DNA of 64,000 nucleotides from Calycina herbarum (lineage: Eukaryota > Ascomycota > Leotiomycetes > Helotiales > Pezizellaceae). The notes beneath the pieces were generated by a model. The model was not told the origin of the DNA and made no database searches. It saw only the letters and a program-made list of their open reading frames with translations. The DNA is taken from positions 558,001-622,000 of the forward strand of contig LLEY01000007.1 in assembly GCA_001414485.1 (NCBI GenBank), in the 5' to 3' direction. A program made the position numbers and the translations under genes. Positions 1-11,283 of the stretch are shown piece by piece (within the stretch, counting starts at the first letter, position 1; each line of letters begins with the position of its first letter).

Positions 1-206
1 TGTAACATCGAATCGATGATGAATCGTGTTCCTGCAGATAACACCCTGGTATTCCTCAATGTCCGTAGCTCTTCTGCGCTTTCTTCTTCTGACTTCTGGG
101 TCATATCGTATCTGTATGGCCTCTTGCGCTCCGATTCCGTCATCGATTGAGTTGGTATGGCAGGGCTGTTGTCGAGGATCGACGGTGGGTTCTCGTAGGG
201 AGGCAT
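1..206 (-). CDS. partial ORF, N-terminus of an unrecognised protein, cut by the left edge
   Basis: An ATG at 206 on the minus strand opens a frame that stays free of stops for 68 codons to the window edge. The translation begins MPPYENPPSILDN and continues as a charged, soluble-looking stretch rich in Glu, Arg and Lys (for example TESERKRPYRYD). No signal peptide or membrane segment is visible and I recognise no family. The codon pattern looks coding and the start is the first ATG in the frame. The rest of the gene would lie to the left of the window. It could be a chance open frame. Confidence 0.4.
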   Translation of the reverse strand, partial: MPPYENPPSILDNSPAIPTQSMTESERKRPYRYDMTQKSEEESAEELRTLRNTRVLSAGTRFIIDSML

Positions 207-977
207 CGTGGTTTCTAATTCTGGTCGGAGCAGTTTGGTAGCAGTTTCGGGGCAGTTTTTGAGTGGTTGCAGGACGCGCCATTGACAGAGTGACGGAGTT
301 TTATCTAGGTCTTGTGCGCCTCCGTTAGGTATAAGCACTAGCTACTAAATAGATAAGTCGTCATAAACAAATATAGTTTAGACTAGAAGCGACTAACAAA
401 ACATAAGTACAACTAGTTCCACGTAGTTTTAAACCAAGAGCCTCACACCGAGTAGAAACTATTATGTTCAATCACGAGTAGCATGCCGAGAGAACAAATC
501 AGGAATTGCTGCAGCGGTAAGTGTTTTAGGATATACGAAGCAGAACACTCTGTTATTGGTAGCATATATCTTACATCACCATCCTCGTGGAATCTGACGT
601 TGGACGATGGCTGGTCTTTGTGTAACCTTTGGTTGGAGTTTGGTGATGGGCTTATTACCTTGAGAGGGTTCTAGCGTCTTTGGAGCTCTTCTGCATATGA
701 TGGCTGACGAATATTCTCGTCTTATTTATGCAACAGATGCTATTGCTCTACGCCTGCTACTGCCCCTCGGAGCTCTAGCGGCAATACATCATCACTTTCT
801 CTTAGTGTTGGTGAATGAGACATTTTATTCGTGAAGCCCGAATTTATTGAGAGATCGACCGGTATCGCCATCATATTGGTCAATCCCGTTAACGGTGAAT
901 AAAAACATAGCACCTCAAAGGCAACTGTGAAACTAAACCAACATACTCTAGAACCCAAATTGTGAAACCATTTCCTC
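207..977. other. intergenic, nothing recognised
   Basis: No supported gene or repeat is seen. Short open frames here have no coding character. Confidence 0.5.
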
Positions 978-1628
978 CTAAGTCATGGTGGTGTTCAGAT
1001 TGTAGCACTTGCTCTTCGGAATGGATTCGTTTTGATCCCACTAAAAGAGTACTCAGCATTATGCGAGCCATATCATTCAAGATTCTTACATGTTCATGGA
1101 CACAACCATCAACCCAACGCCATCTGTCCGTTGTAGAGTATTGAGCATATGACATGTTCGTGCTAGCATCAAAGCACCAAGCTGTGTTCTTCTCAGTTCC
1201 TATCTTGTTCCCATTGCAAAAAAGTGGCCAAATAGTGTTTGGTCCGTCCGCGTAACCTTGATGGTGTTGCTATTTAACATTATTGGGGGCTCTTGATTCG
1301 GAAACAGAGACTCAAAAATATGGAGGAGAAATGGAAGTACAGCAATGAAATCATAACATACTTTATAAGTAGAGTCGATCAACGAAAACATCGTCCTCGG
1401 ATCCCCATCAACCACAAACGCACGATAAAACTTGTAGGCCCTCGCTGCCGTCTCCGCCACAGTAACAGACGAGTTCGCTTGACAGATCACCGGTGGCGTT
1501 TTCATACTACACAGATTCTCTCTCTTGTCGAGTGCATTACTGTTTGAGACGGTCGACTCAGCCGTTGGATAAGCGAGACCAGTGATGGGTCCTAAGACTG
1601 AAATGGAAAAGAGTATCGAAAAACGCAT
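978..1628 (-). CDS. secreted SnoaL-like domain protein
   Basis: Three exons (1628-1362, 1269-1090, 1040-978) join in frame to give 169 residues; introns are 92 and 49 bp with GT-AG ends. Residues 1-20 form a signal peptide (MRFSILFSISVLGPITGLA). The mature part carries blocks I associate with the fungal secreted SnoaL-like family: a YKFYRAFVVDGDPRTMFSLID block, then QHHQGYADGPNTIWPLFC, then DRWRWVDGCVHEHVWDQ. The joins recreate these blocks exactly, which supports the model. SnoaL-like folds are alpha+beta barrels found in cyclases, isomerases and ligand-binding proteins, so no reaction can be assigned. The stop follows NLNTTMT. Family call is fairly sure; function is unknown. Confidence 0.8.
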
Positions 1629-2565
1629 TTTGAAGTCCGCTGTTTTGTAGTTTGATCAAACTAGGGGTTTCTTTTTCTTTTTTGGATTGCGTAGTAGCTA
1701 TATACCCATCGAGATTGAACCCCGCAGAAGGAACAATGTTTTGCCATCGTCATAAGGCGGATAAATAGCCGAACTTAAATTGACCATTAGCCACTTTCGG
1801 CGCCTTGGTTTTTAATTTAGAACCAATCTACGTAGATAAGTTGAGTAGAGCTGATAAAGGAATAGCTCAGATAGGTCGAATACTTCCTTCCCATTGCTGG
1901 GCATGTGGGGCGGACCATTGTGGTTCCGTATGTTTTGTAAAATAGGGGGTAGAACCTTAAACTTTCGAGGTGCCGAAATTTCCAAGCTATGATCAACTGA
2001 TATTGATACAACGCAGCACCAAATTCGATTGGCAATTCTAGGCAACCCTCGGTAGTTAAGAAAACGTGACTTCAAGAAAGCCATTTAGGCAAGAGTCTGT
2101 AAGAGGTAAATGACTTCGGCTAATATGAATGATCCACATTCATAGTTTGAGTTGTTTTTGAGTACAAAAACGATTGGAATCTCGCAACTGAATGGAAACA
2201 TAACTTTTTGACATCCCCGTGGGAGCATGAAATGAAGAATGACGGAAACGTCACCAACCTCAATTTCAAGGTCAGTCGCCCATTGATCATTCTTTTCCCG
2301 TCCGTAATCTCATGAATCTCCTCAAGATCTTCGACAGGGACTTCTTGTTCACCAGTAGGAGGGTAGGAAAAGAAAGGAAGTTGCTGATTGCAGCTAGCGA
2401 AGAGTACACTCGCCGAAATGCTGACCAAAGAGCATCGTCCAAGCTATGAACCATTCCCCTGGCAATCTCTTTCTCGAAGTCAATCTCGAAGTCAATCTCG
2501 AAGTCAATCTCCAACTCACACCTTCCCGCCCCCAGCCCTTCTGTTCCCCCTTCCCCCAATATCAC
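1629..2565. other. intergenic between the SnoaL-like and RTA1-like genes
   Basis: No convincing gene. A short tandem repeat sits at the right end (separate entry). Open frames near 1812-2428 lack family signatures. Confidence 0.5.
2471..2512. repeat. 12-bp tandem repeat
   Basis: Three to four head-to-tail copies of a TCTCGAAGTCAA unit lie just beyond the stop codon of the RTA1-like gene. The unit length is a multiple of three and a minus-strand frame reads repeated EIDF, but no gene model supports translation. Confidence 0.8.
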
Positions 2566-3481
2566 TCAAATCCAGACCTTCCCCCTTCTCCGTAATCTCG
2601 ACACTTTCTTCCCCAAACACCGTCCCGGAAACCACAACCCCAACAAAAATACAGCAACCAAAACAGGCACAAACTCCAACCCACAAAAGAACCCCTCACT
2701 CGTAAAAAGTCCACTCCTAACCCCCTCCGCAGTCTCAACAAGCCTAAAAACAGTCCTCAAATAAATACACGCAATCGCCGTACAAAACGTAACAAGGAAT
2801 CCCCTCCATCCCCTCTTCCATACAACCTTCCTAGATCTCGACAGGAAGACACCAAGTAAGACAATGAAAACCGCAAAACAGAAGACTTGAACAGCCAATC
2901 CCGCGGTGAGAATGTTATTCCCAATATTCGGATTCCCACCATTACTCTCCGCAGACCCTATCATCGCTGCCCCGGCAATCTGCAAGATCGTACAGACTAC
3001 ATCCGCAGAAATAAAAACCCAAAGTATAGTCTTCGGTCTCAGACCCAAGGGCGAGTATTCTCGACCAATTCTGTTGATCAACACGCTAAGCACAGCATAA
3101 ATCCCCGCAGAAATGAAAACTGGCGCTATGACGATGAAGAAATACTGCAACACAAAGTAGATGACAGAATAAGGATCCTTATGCGCGGAAAATGAGCGAA
3201 ATATGTAGCCCAATATCTCGAGAACGAGAGCGATGGGAAGGGTGGCGAGGTACCATGTTCGGTAGTAGATTACTTGGGTGAGATGGATGAGGAGGAGGAT
3301 GCTGAAGAGAACGGAAGCTGAGATGGCGAGGGGGTATGAAGGGGTATAGCCGTAGATGATGATTGCTGCGCTTCGAGGAGTCAGTTTTGTTTTTGAGTGG
3401 GAGGGGAAGAAGGGCTGCTTACTCATTTGGACCCATGGGATTGGGGAAGTTGGGATCGATGTATCCAGCTGCTGGAGCCAT
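2566..3481 (-). CDS. RTA1-like lipid-translocating exporter family protein
   Basis: Two exons (3481-3423 and 3370-2566) separated by a 52-bp intron encode 287 residues. The first exon gives MAPAAGYIDPNFPNPMGPN and splices to DAAIIIYGYTPSYPL, the usual start of this family. Seven hydrophobic segments follow, with the typical central block around YFFIVIAPVFISAGIY and the RPKTILWVFISADVVC loop. RTA1-like proteins are fungal seven-helix membrane proteins linked to resistance to membrane-active compounds and to phospholipid movement; the substrate here cannot be told. A basic tail (RRRGK) ends the protein. An ATG at 3426 also opens a frame, but it lies in the intron and gives a poorer N-terminus. 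Confidence 0.88.
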
Positions 3482-4555
3482 TTTGGAAGACTTGGTTTGC
3501 TGAATTTATTGTATGCGTGTTAAGGATTAAAATTTGTTCCTGAATAAATTGGAGGTTCAGATGTGTGGCTTCAATGGTTTCATATGAGAAGAATTCCTTT
3601 TTATCAATTTTCAAGATACAACTCTACGTGCTCGAGAAAAGCATCAGCTCTGCGCAAGGCTCCTCGTAATCAAACACAAGGGCGGCACATCGGGCTCACA
3701 ACATCGCTCATCCACCAAGAAGAGTGAATTACCAAAATGAACTAACCCTCACAGAACCTCAAAATAAAAAACCAGCCACACAAGAGTGACGTACTCACAT
3801 CCCAGTCCATTTCATAAGAACAGTTATCATTGGACGCCCAGAGTCATTTGAGTCTTAGAAAGGGATGAAATTATGATTGGACGCCATCTCTGGCTCACTA
3901 CATTTCACTAAAAATTTATGATTGGCCCAAGAGAAGCCACCAAAACGAATCAAGGTGACGGGGCTGAAGAGAAAAATAAGCATCGTGGAACTTTACACCG
4001 AAAATGTAAGATTGCGATATGCTAAGCAGAGAGAAGGAGTATGAAACATTTACAGGCTCATCGGAAAATATTCTTCTGTACGTCCCGATGTTGAAAGGCG
4101 TTTGAAAAGAGATTACGCGGTCCGGTACCCTCACTAGGAACGCGATCGATAGGTTTGACTCATTGAGTCTCTTCTTTTGCTAGGCAATTCGCAAACAGTG
4201 TATTCGTATCCAATGAATGGAGTAGTGGGATAACCCCTCAGAGAGTTCCTCCAAGCCATCCAGTCGTAGATCAGGAAATCAAAAGATGCAGATGGGCTCC
4301 AAAGTGGCGCCCCGTTAAACAAACATGGCTTCAATACCAAACGTTGATTCGCATATCCGAAGCTTAACGCTTCTTTATGCATGAGCTGAAAAACCAAATG
4401 TGTATTCGCATGCTCTTGCTGCCTCGATGTGACACATCTCTATTTGAAGAGAATCATTATAGAATCGATTTCAAATAGGGCCCCGAAATCAAAACTCAAT
4501 CAATCCTTTCAACACAGGTAACCTTCCCCCACGAACAAAAGTAGAAACAAACAAA
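3482..4555. other. intergenic, shared promoter region
   Basis: This lies between the divergent RTA1-like and MDR genes. Open frames at 3916-4397 on the minus strand match no family and have no splice continuity. Nothing else is seen. Confidence 0.5.
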
Positions 4556-5936
4556 ATGAAAGGCATCATCCTTGACAAAGCAGGCGGGAACTACACCCTC
4601 GTCGACAACCTCGAACAGCCAAAACCAGGAAAGAAACAGATTCTCGTCAAGTCTCTCGTGACGGGATTGAATCCCGTGTAAGCCATCCCAACACCCCTTT
4701 CAATCATATCCATTTGCTAACATATCTCGCAGCGAGGGTTTCCAATTCAACGGCCTTCTAGTAGACTCCTGGCCAATAGTTCTAGGTTGCGATGCCTCAG
4801 GGACCGTTGTAGAAGTGGGAGAGGGCGTGACCAGATTTAAGAAAGGGGATGGTGTGTTTAGTTGTACTAGACTTGGTGCACCTGGATATGGGACTTTTCA
4901 GGAATACGTGAGTTTGTTGTGGAGGAATGGTTTGGTTGGAAGAGGAGCTAATGTGCCTTCAGTTCCTCATGGACGAGGTCCTCACGTTCAAGAAACCTGA
5001 CAATGTCACCAGCGAGCAGGCTGCTACTATCGGCGTTGGCCTCCTGGTAAGTGGCCCGGGGCTAGCATCATTCCGCTGTAAACTTATAATGTCAAATAGA
5101 CCGCCGCTCTCGGTCTGCTCAGCGGGACAAAAATCGCTCTCGAGACACGGCCCGTGGATGAAAACTCCGAATGGATTGTCGTACTCGGGGCAACAGGAGC
5201 TGTCGGACAGTTTGCTGTGCAGGTGAGTTGTACCTAAAAGCAGACAAGGAGGATGTTTTTGGAAAAGGAAAATCTGACTTACGAATAGCTTGGAAAAATA
5301 TGCGGCTACAAGGTGCTTGGAACGTGCTCACCATCCAACGACAAGGTAACTTACCTCTAGCTCCCTCCAGTGTTTTCGTCAAACTGATCTGACTAATGAT
5401 TGTTGATAGCTTGTAAAAAATCTGGGCGCCGACGCTACCTTGAGCTACAAGATCTCCGAGGAAGAACAGATCAGCAAAATTGCCGCCATCACTAATGGAA
5501 ACTTCACTCGCCTAGTCGATGCCAGTTCAATGGCAGGGGAGACTGGACTGAAAGCACTTGCGGAAAGGGGGGCTCAAGGGAAGCAAAAATATTTTGCGAC
5601 TACCAACGATTGGTAAGTAAAGACGGCATTCAATAAGGAGAGAAGTATTTACGTTAACTTAGGACACCACTGGACGCCCAAAAGGATATCGAAGTGTACA
5701 TGATACATCTGGGTCTTATTGGGAAGTCAGGCGATAACACGGCTGATTCCGTGAACAAGGACATGGAAAGCTTCATTCCGAAATTGGAGAAGTTGCTGGA
5801 ATCTGGAGCTTTGAAGCCCATGGAATATGAGCAGGTGGGAAGCACCGGTGTAGGGGAAGTTTTGAAGGGACTCGAAGCATTCAATACCCGGAAGAGCGAT
5901 GGTAAAAAGCTCTTGGTGAGAGTGGGCGCAGAATGA
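4556..5936 (+). CDS. zinc-type medium-chain dehydrogenase/reductase (enoyl-reductase-like)
   Basis: Seven exons (4556-4677, 4733-4907, 4963-5046, 5100-5222, 5289-5345, 5410-5612, 5663-5936) give 345 residues. All six introns are GT-AG and every join keeps the frame. The N-terminal GroES-like part contains TGLNPVEGFQFNG and LGCDASGTVVEVGEGV. The Rossmann part contains VVLGATGAVGQFAVQLGK followed by YKVLGTCSPSNDKLVKNLGAD. Structural-zinc cysteines of classical alcohol dehydrogenases are not evident, so it resembles fungal trans-enoyl reductases or zinc-binding oxidoreductase-like proteins. Substrate is unknown. No polyketide synthase is nearby, so a biosynthetic role is not supported by context. 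Confidence 0.88.
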
Positions 5937-6101
5937 TTGAATATTTCTATTCTCTTCTTGATTTTTTGATCCTGAAAATCGAGTACGTTTTCTAGACCTC
6001 GCTGTTCTTGAAAAGGCAGTAATCAGAGTGCGAATAGGTTGATGGAGACAATCAAGAAGAATATTGGTTGTCTCATTTTGAGTTGTGCAACCAACGTTAC
6101 A

Positions 6102-7193
6102 CTAGCACTCGAGGCTCCCATCAGAGTAGTATTCAAAGACCTTTGGCAAAGGTGCTTCTTCCTTCGTCTTCGTATCATCCAGAAGCCGAAATGGATTTTG
6201 CTTGCTCTGTGTGCCAGTCGCACTTGCCATTGACACGGAAGTCCCAGGAACAACAGCGGAAGGTAATCCATTCCGGACATTTTTGGTCATGAAAGCAGCC
6301 CACTCCCACGGCCTGGGACAATCGCCAGGTAAGGAGTTGAAATATTCCCATCCCATTACCCCGCCGAACCCGGGATATCTTGATCTCAAAGTGATCAAGA
6401 CTTCTTGTAGCACCTCAAATGGTACCCATCCACTGCCATTTCCGGGATTTGTAACCATTCCTATTACGATCTTGTCCGCTGGGTAGCCTCTGGCGACCAT
6501 AAAATCGTAGCCATCGGTTTTGCTCAAGTCGCCCCATCCACAATAGAATTGGGTGTTATAAAAGCCAATCTGCGCCCCCCTCATTACTTCCAACGCCTCG
6601 TAGCTGAACCCGCTTAAGTTGTATTTTGGGTCATCAGACATGAGGGCCGCAGCGACGGGTGCCAGCGTAATAATGAAGTCGTCCCCGAAGTCAGATTTCA
6701 GGCGGTCAATCAGGCGCAGGATGCCTGCCAGTGACATTGGCTCTTCCACGTCCAAATCCAACCCATCAAGCCCGCGCTCTCGTACCAGATTTCGCAGAGG
6801 ACAATAGTATGATTCGAATGTGGTTTCGTCGAGGTCAAGTCGTGTGAAGGAACCCTTCGCTGCGCCGCCTAGCATTCCCAGGACTTTGATTCCCGAAGCC
6901 TGGAGGACTCGAAGCTCCGCCCAAAGAGTAACATATCGCGGATCGTGAGGGACATGATCATTCTGCAGATATGTCAGCTTATGTTCGAGATCCTCGCCGA
7001 AAGGATAGTTACCAACCAGAGTGATATTTCCAGGCGGGTCGTTCAGGTGTATGGCAGCGACATTGACATGGGTGACGGCGATGTTTGGCTCAGTCAAGAT
7101 TGGTAGGATGGAGCATGAGGATCCATCGGGGTTGTGTTGAGTCTGATAATATATGACAATTCGAGGAGTGTGAGAGGGTGGTATGGGAGGCAT
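6102..7193 (-). CDS. glycoside hydrolase family 18 (chitinase-like) protein, no signal peptide
   Basis: A single 363-residue frame. The GH18 catalytic signature DGLDLDVE is at residues 143-150, with the acid/base Glu at 150 and the required aspartates at 146 and 148. A GMLGG block at about 106-110 sits where the second conserved strand motif is expected, and MGWEYFN near residue 290 supplies the late Trp of the substrate pocket. The N-terminus (MPPIPPSHTPRIVIYYQ) goes straight into the first barrel strand, so there is no secretion signal and no binding module. It may act inside the cell or be exported unconventionally. Activity on chitin is likely from the motif, but endo-glucosaminidase activity is possible. 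Confidence 0.88.
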   Translation of the reverse strand: MPPIPPSHTPRIVIYYQTQHNPDGSSCSILPILTEPNIAVTHVNVAAIHLNDPPGNITLVGNYPFGEDLEHKLTYLQNDHVPHDPRYVTLWAELRVLQASGIKVLGMLGGAAKGSFTRLDLDETTFESYYCPLRNLVRERGLDGLDLDVEEPMSLAGILRLIDRLKSDFGDDFIITLAPVAAALMSDDPKYNLSGFSYEALEVMRGAQIGFYNTQFYCGWGDLSKTDGYDFMVARGYPADKIVIGMVTNPGNGSGWVPFEVLQEVLITLRSRYPGFGGVMGWEYFNSLPGDCPRPWEWAAFMTKNVRNGLPSAVVPGTSVSMASATGTQSKQNPFRLLDDTKTKEEAPLPKVFEYYSDGSLEC

Positions 7194-8609
7194 TGGATGA
7201 TGCTGAGAGGTGGAAGAGGGACATGGAGAATTGTCAAGTTGTGTACTTGGGGCACAGGACAGACCCTACGTTAACAGCGCAATCAAGAAAATCGGAAAAA
7301 CATACCAGAAACACAACTTGAAAAAAATAAAGGCAAATGATCGTGAGCATAGATATCCTTCCTTTTGGTACCCTAATCCTGGCTCGTTAAGTACTAATGA
7401 AGGCTGATCGTTTTTATTTTATTGCACCACGAACTCTCCCATCTTCCAAGTCTTGTATTGGACTTCAAACTGAAGCGTACTTCCAGGATGCATTCACTTC
7501 GCCTTTGGACCTTGAACTTGGACTCGACTGATTCTTCTCACTCTTTCCTTGCAAGCTCTTTTTCATTTTATGGCTGCTGGAGTGCTGGTTCACAAAATCA
7601 CCATTCCCCCCCCCTTATATACATTATTTCCTTGTTGCACATCGCAAAGGGGCCGAAGATAATGCAAGCCCCAAGACTAAGAATCTAGAAGTCTTCTGCT
7701 CAGCTTTGTTGCAAATCGCAAGAAGGGTTAGTGTTACGGGACTCCTAGTGGAATTATGGTATTTCAGTAATGATGTCTTTTCAAAATACCCTACCCACAT
7801 CTAGTGTGCTCTTCCACCCAGCTGTGTTGTACATCGTAAAAAGAGGACGTAGACGCGAACTGCTTATGACAGAAATCTAGAGTCTCCCAACCAGCTTTGT
7901 TGCATATCGCAAGAATGGTTAGCATCCCGGGACTCCTAGCTTAATTGTGGTACCTTAGAATGATGTCTTTCCAAAAAATCCCCTTGAGGGACGGACTTGC
8001 AAACTCGAAAAATCTAGGAATCTAGAGTGCTCCCCAACCAGCTTTGTTGCACATCGCGAATTTTCCCTGTTTTAGATACGACATTTTAAGTTTTGTCCAA
8101 GCTAGATCACCTGGCTCATGGGTGTAGTCTATGACCATCCTTCCCTCTTGACAACATCTACCTCAACCTCGCACTACCTAGATATGCCTCGTGGTAGCGA
8201 GTGTCGTAGATGGGGTTAAAGGGAAGCAGCGACGTTGAACCTCAGTTGGTGTCGCGACCAAGTCACTTCAAGTCAACCTCCAAATGTCCAAGTCAGGCGT
8301 AGGTTTTCTTGAGTGGTTGCTTGTTGCCTTTTTTTAGTCTGCATTTCAATTTCACACAGCACTGGCTTATTGCCTCACATGCTACACCAAACTTCAGAAA
8401 CAAATCTTGGTTGCAGATTCATATTGATTGCTTTGCTTCCTTCGCCAGCCACTCTGCCACCTTCTCACTTCTCACAAGATATCAACACCATTTTTTCAGA
8501 GTCAAGACGTCAGTCATACATAGACTCCCTTTTCCCTAAGATAGCACTTGAATGAGACCATGCGAGTGTACCATTCGGCCAAGTTGTTGACTTCTTTAAC
8601 AATGTCTTT
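7194..8609. other. intergenic, repeat-bearing
   Basis: No gene is seen. The interval 7630-8060 carries degenerate direct repeats (separate entry). Short plus-strand frames at 8309-8555 look non-coding. Confidence 0.5.
7630..8060. repeat. degenerate direct repeats containing a TTGTTGCACATCGC-like word
   Basis: Related blocks recur at about 7700, 7820, 7890 and 8038. Each has CAGCTTTGTTGCA followed by an ATCGC element. Two of them continue with GGGACTCCTAG and ATGATGTCTTT. They are often preceded by AATCTAGA. Spacing varies from about 70 to 150 bp, so this is not a simple satellite. The origin is unknown; related words occur elsewhere in the window. Confidence 0.6.
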
Positions 8610-9169
8610 TTATTCACCGTTACATCCTTGGGCACTGGTTTTATCTCAGCTCTGACCGTTCGACACAATTTTCACGTCGCATGCTATCTCCATACGTACG
8701 AGGAACCGTAGAGGATTGTTGACTTACTCATAGAGGGAGCAGCCAGTGGCAAATCTTGCAGTTTCATTGCGAGAAGGCCCCTCGGGACTAATCGAAGTGA
8801 AGGTACGATTCCAACCAGCACTTAGATCATCTTTTACCGTATCAGCATCTTGATATTCCCATCTTATCTTACTATGAGTGGATGGTTTATTGTGCAAGGG
8901 ATTGAAGGGGAGTTCTTACAACACGTGTCTTTCGGAAGCGGAAATGGTTCGCAACCATCCTGCTGGCATACTTGGATAGAAAGGTTTGCCCCGACATCTC
9001 GGCGGCTGATTATTCCGTTTGGAACACGAGTGCTTGGTGAGGATTGTGCAGCAGAAAATGGTGAAGCTGTTCTTTCAGTGGTTGACGGCAAGTATTCCTT
9101 GGTTCCCGTAGAGGCGGCAAAGGCACCGGTTGCTAGGATAGCAGCGATGATGGAGGCGGAAAATTGCAT
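8610..9169 (-). CDS. small secreted Cys-containing protein
   Basis: Proposed exons 9169-8925, 8871-8728 and 8634-8610 give 137 residues with a signal peptide (MQFSASIIAAILATGAFAA). The last join gives ATGCSLYDAQGCNGE with a stop, a good small-secreted-protein ending. The weak point is the first donor, GTGTTG at 8924: the better-looking GTAAGA five bases further would shift the frame. The middle exon includes GWNRTFTSIS, which parallels KHWWNVKVTSL in the gene at 10237-10814. The two proteins share length, exon count and a C-terminal GCNG motif, so I treat them as distant paralogues. Function is unknown; an effector-like role is conjecture. Confidence 0.55.
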
Positions 9170-10236
9170 GTTGGTTTGCAGATTTTGGCCTTCAGTATGA
9201 CTTTTGAGTTTTATTCGGAGTTGTTTTGGAAGCTGAGATATTAGAAATCTGTGTTTCTTGGTCTCTAGGAAGTCTGCGAACCAAGGATTTTATAATATTT
9301 TTTAGTTCAGGTTTGAGTCGCACTTTACAAGTTTTGAGTAACAAGCAATCAACCACTCATCTCTGACAGAATGTTAAATTTTGTACCCCTGAATAAGAAT
9401 GACAACTGCATAGTCAAAACCAACAGTCAGAATATGTCTAGGCAAAAACTAAGGGTGGGTTGCAAACAGAAATGACTACCCCCTCCATGTGCCAGATGTA
9501 CTTTGAAAACATGCACTCAAAGTGTATGCTTTTAGACTTGAATATCCCTTCAAGTGACAACGAGCGTAATACTATGAGTTTAATGCCCTCAAAGTTCCCT
9601 AAATATACCTTTGAGTGTCCGTTTGGGGGTTTTCAAGGAGTATACTTGACACATGGAGACAATACTGACACATAGGTCAAATCAAGCATGCTACTTAAAG
9701 AGCATCCCGTACGACGTAAGTTATTTGGATCATAGAGCAATCGCCCCTTGACATGCCGTCCACTTGATACGTCTCCCATATATCATTTTGAACCACGGGT
9801 TTTAAACAAAATACTCATTTCTTATTTCTTTCTTACTCAAATTCGCACGGGAGAGAGAATATACCAGCATCCATATTTTTAAGCATTTCTAAACCCTGTT
9901 GGGTTTGTTTAAGACTCGATTGGGTTGGAATTGAAGCATCAACCACTTCCCGATGTATATCCTCTCTTGAGGTGCTGTGTTAAGACAACTATGAAAACTA
10001 GGAATAGACGCTTGAAGGTTTCGAGAATTAGTTGGATAGACTTGGAAAATTTCAGTCAAGATTGTGTCGAAGAATGAAGTTGACTCTCTTATTCCTAATT
10101 CTTCAACCTAATTTCCGCTTTCCATCACACTAGTACCTTCACAATCTACCAGATAGTCCCCATTCCTTTCCACAGCTAGAGAATTGCATCTAAGCTCGCC
10201 GTCTCCAACAGAATTACTTGGAATTTGAAGAGCAGC
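9170..10236. other. intergenic between two related secreted-protein genes
   Basis: AT-rich sequence with no supported gene; the small plus-strand frame at 9460-9675 has no family signature. Confidence 0.5.
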
Positions 10237-10814
10237 TCAAAGCGCCAACATTGTCCCCTTATCGTCATCAGACTTCTCAATTTTGAAGATCTGATCGTCG
10301 TGCGCAAAGCATACGTGAGCACCGTTGCAACCATTACCCCTGAATAAACATTACTTTCAGCCCTTCCTTTACATACATATCGCTTTCGAATGACAGGAAT
10401 TGACCTTGGTCAAAGCTTGTTTACTTACTGATAGTAGAAGCAGCACATAGTACCTGGTGCTGTCCCTGAAACGTTCAAAGAAGTCACCTTCACATTCCAC
10501 CAGTGCTTGAGATTGTCTAGATATCACATTGATGATTCAGTCACACACTCTGCAACTGGGTCGGCTAGAGATTTGAGGGTTCGCTTACTGCAGGTGCCAT
10601 CATTTTTCATAGCAACACATGTTCCATTTCCGTCCTCTTTTCTGCCGCATAGGAGGAGTGAAGACTCCAGAACGCCTGAAACCTGAGTTTCTGGATCTTC
10701 GTTGGCGGAATAGTGGTCAACAGTATCTAGCGAATCCGAGCGGGTTTTTTGAACCGAGGCGGAAAGAATGCCAGTTGCTAAAATAGCAATGATGGTTGAG
10801 TCGGAAAATCTCAT
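10237..10814 (-). CDS. small secreted Cys-rich protein, relative of the gene at 8610-9169
   Basis: Three exons (10814-10589, 10516-10429, 10339-10237) give 138 residues, with good GTAAGC and GTAAGT donors and intact frame. Residues 1-20 (MRFSDSTIIAILATGILSAS) are a signal peptide almost matching its neighbour's. The mature region has LLLCGRKEDGNGTC, MKNDGTCNNLKHWW, GTMCCFYYQGNGCNG and VCFAHDD, giving about eight cysteines likely to form disulfides. It differs from its neighbour by a longer C-terminal tail and more cysteines. An upstream ATG at 10988 gives a charged leader without a signal peptide, so I chose the ATG at 10814. Function is unknown. Confidence 0.7.
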
Positions 10815-11283
10815 TCTGACTTTGAAATGCGGACAATTAGCAGTGGTATTCGGCAGGCTGTTCGTTCTTCCGGTGTGATCGGAGCCAGTGTTCTTCACTT
10901 GGGAAAGGTTATTCTCCTCCTGTCTTATAATCAAAATTAGGTCTCCAATGAGTCGCCGCTTACACTTTCTGAGTCGAAGGCCAAACATCTATGCGATGCG
11001 AAGAAATTGCACTGGATGTCTGAGAATGCGCCAAATGCTTACTCACTAGCAAATATATCCTGATCTAGGAGTATTCCAATTTGAAATTGTGTGCAAATAA
11101 GCGAGTCACTTCGTGCAACTCGTATTATTTGGCGAGTACGTTGGAGTCACCTTCGAGTCAACAACTGTTTTACTAGACACAATGCAAACACACTATCGCA
11201 TGAGTAATCATAAATATATTACCCACATCATTCTAAATATGAAGACTCTAAATTTATTTAGTCAAGTACACGAACAAGCATAA
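10815..11283. other. intergenic, nothing recognised
   Basis: AT-rich spacer without supported features. Confidence 0.5.

Noticed and set aside
4134..4397. 87-codon minus-strand frame in the RTA1-MDR spacer
   Set aside because: No family signature, no splice continuity, and it lies in a shared promoter region.
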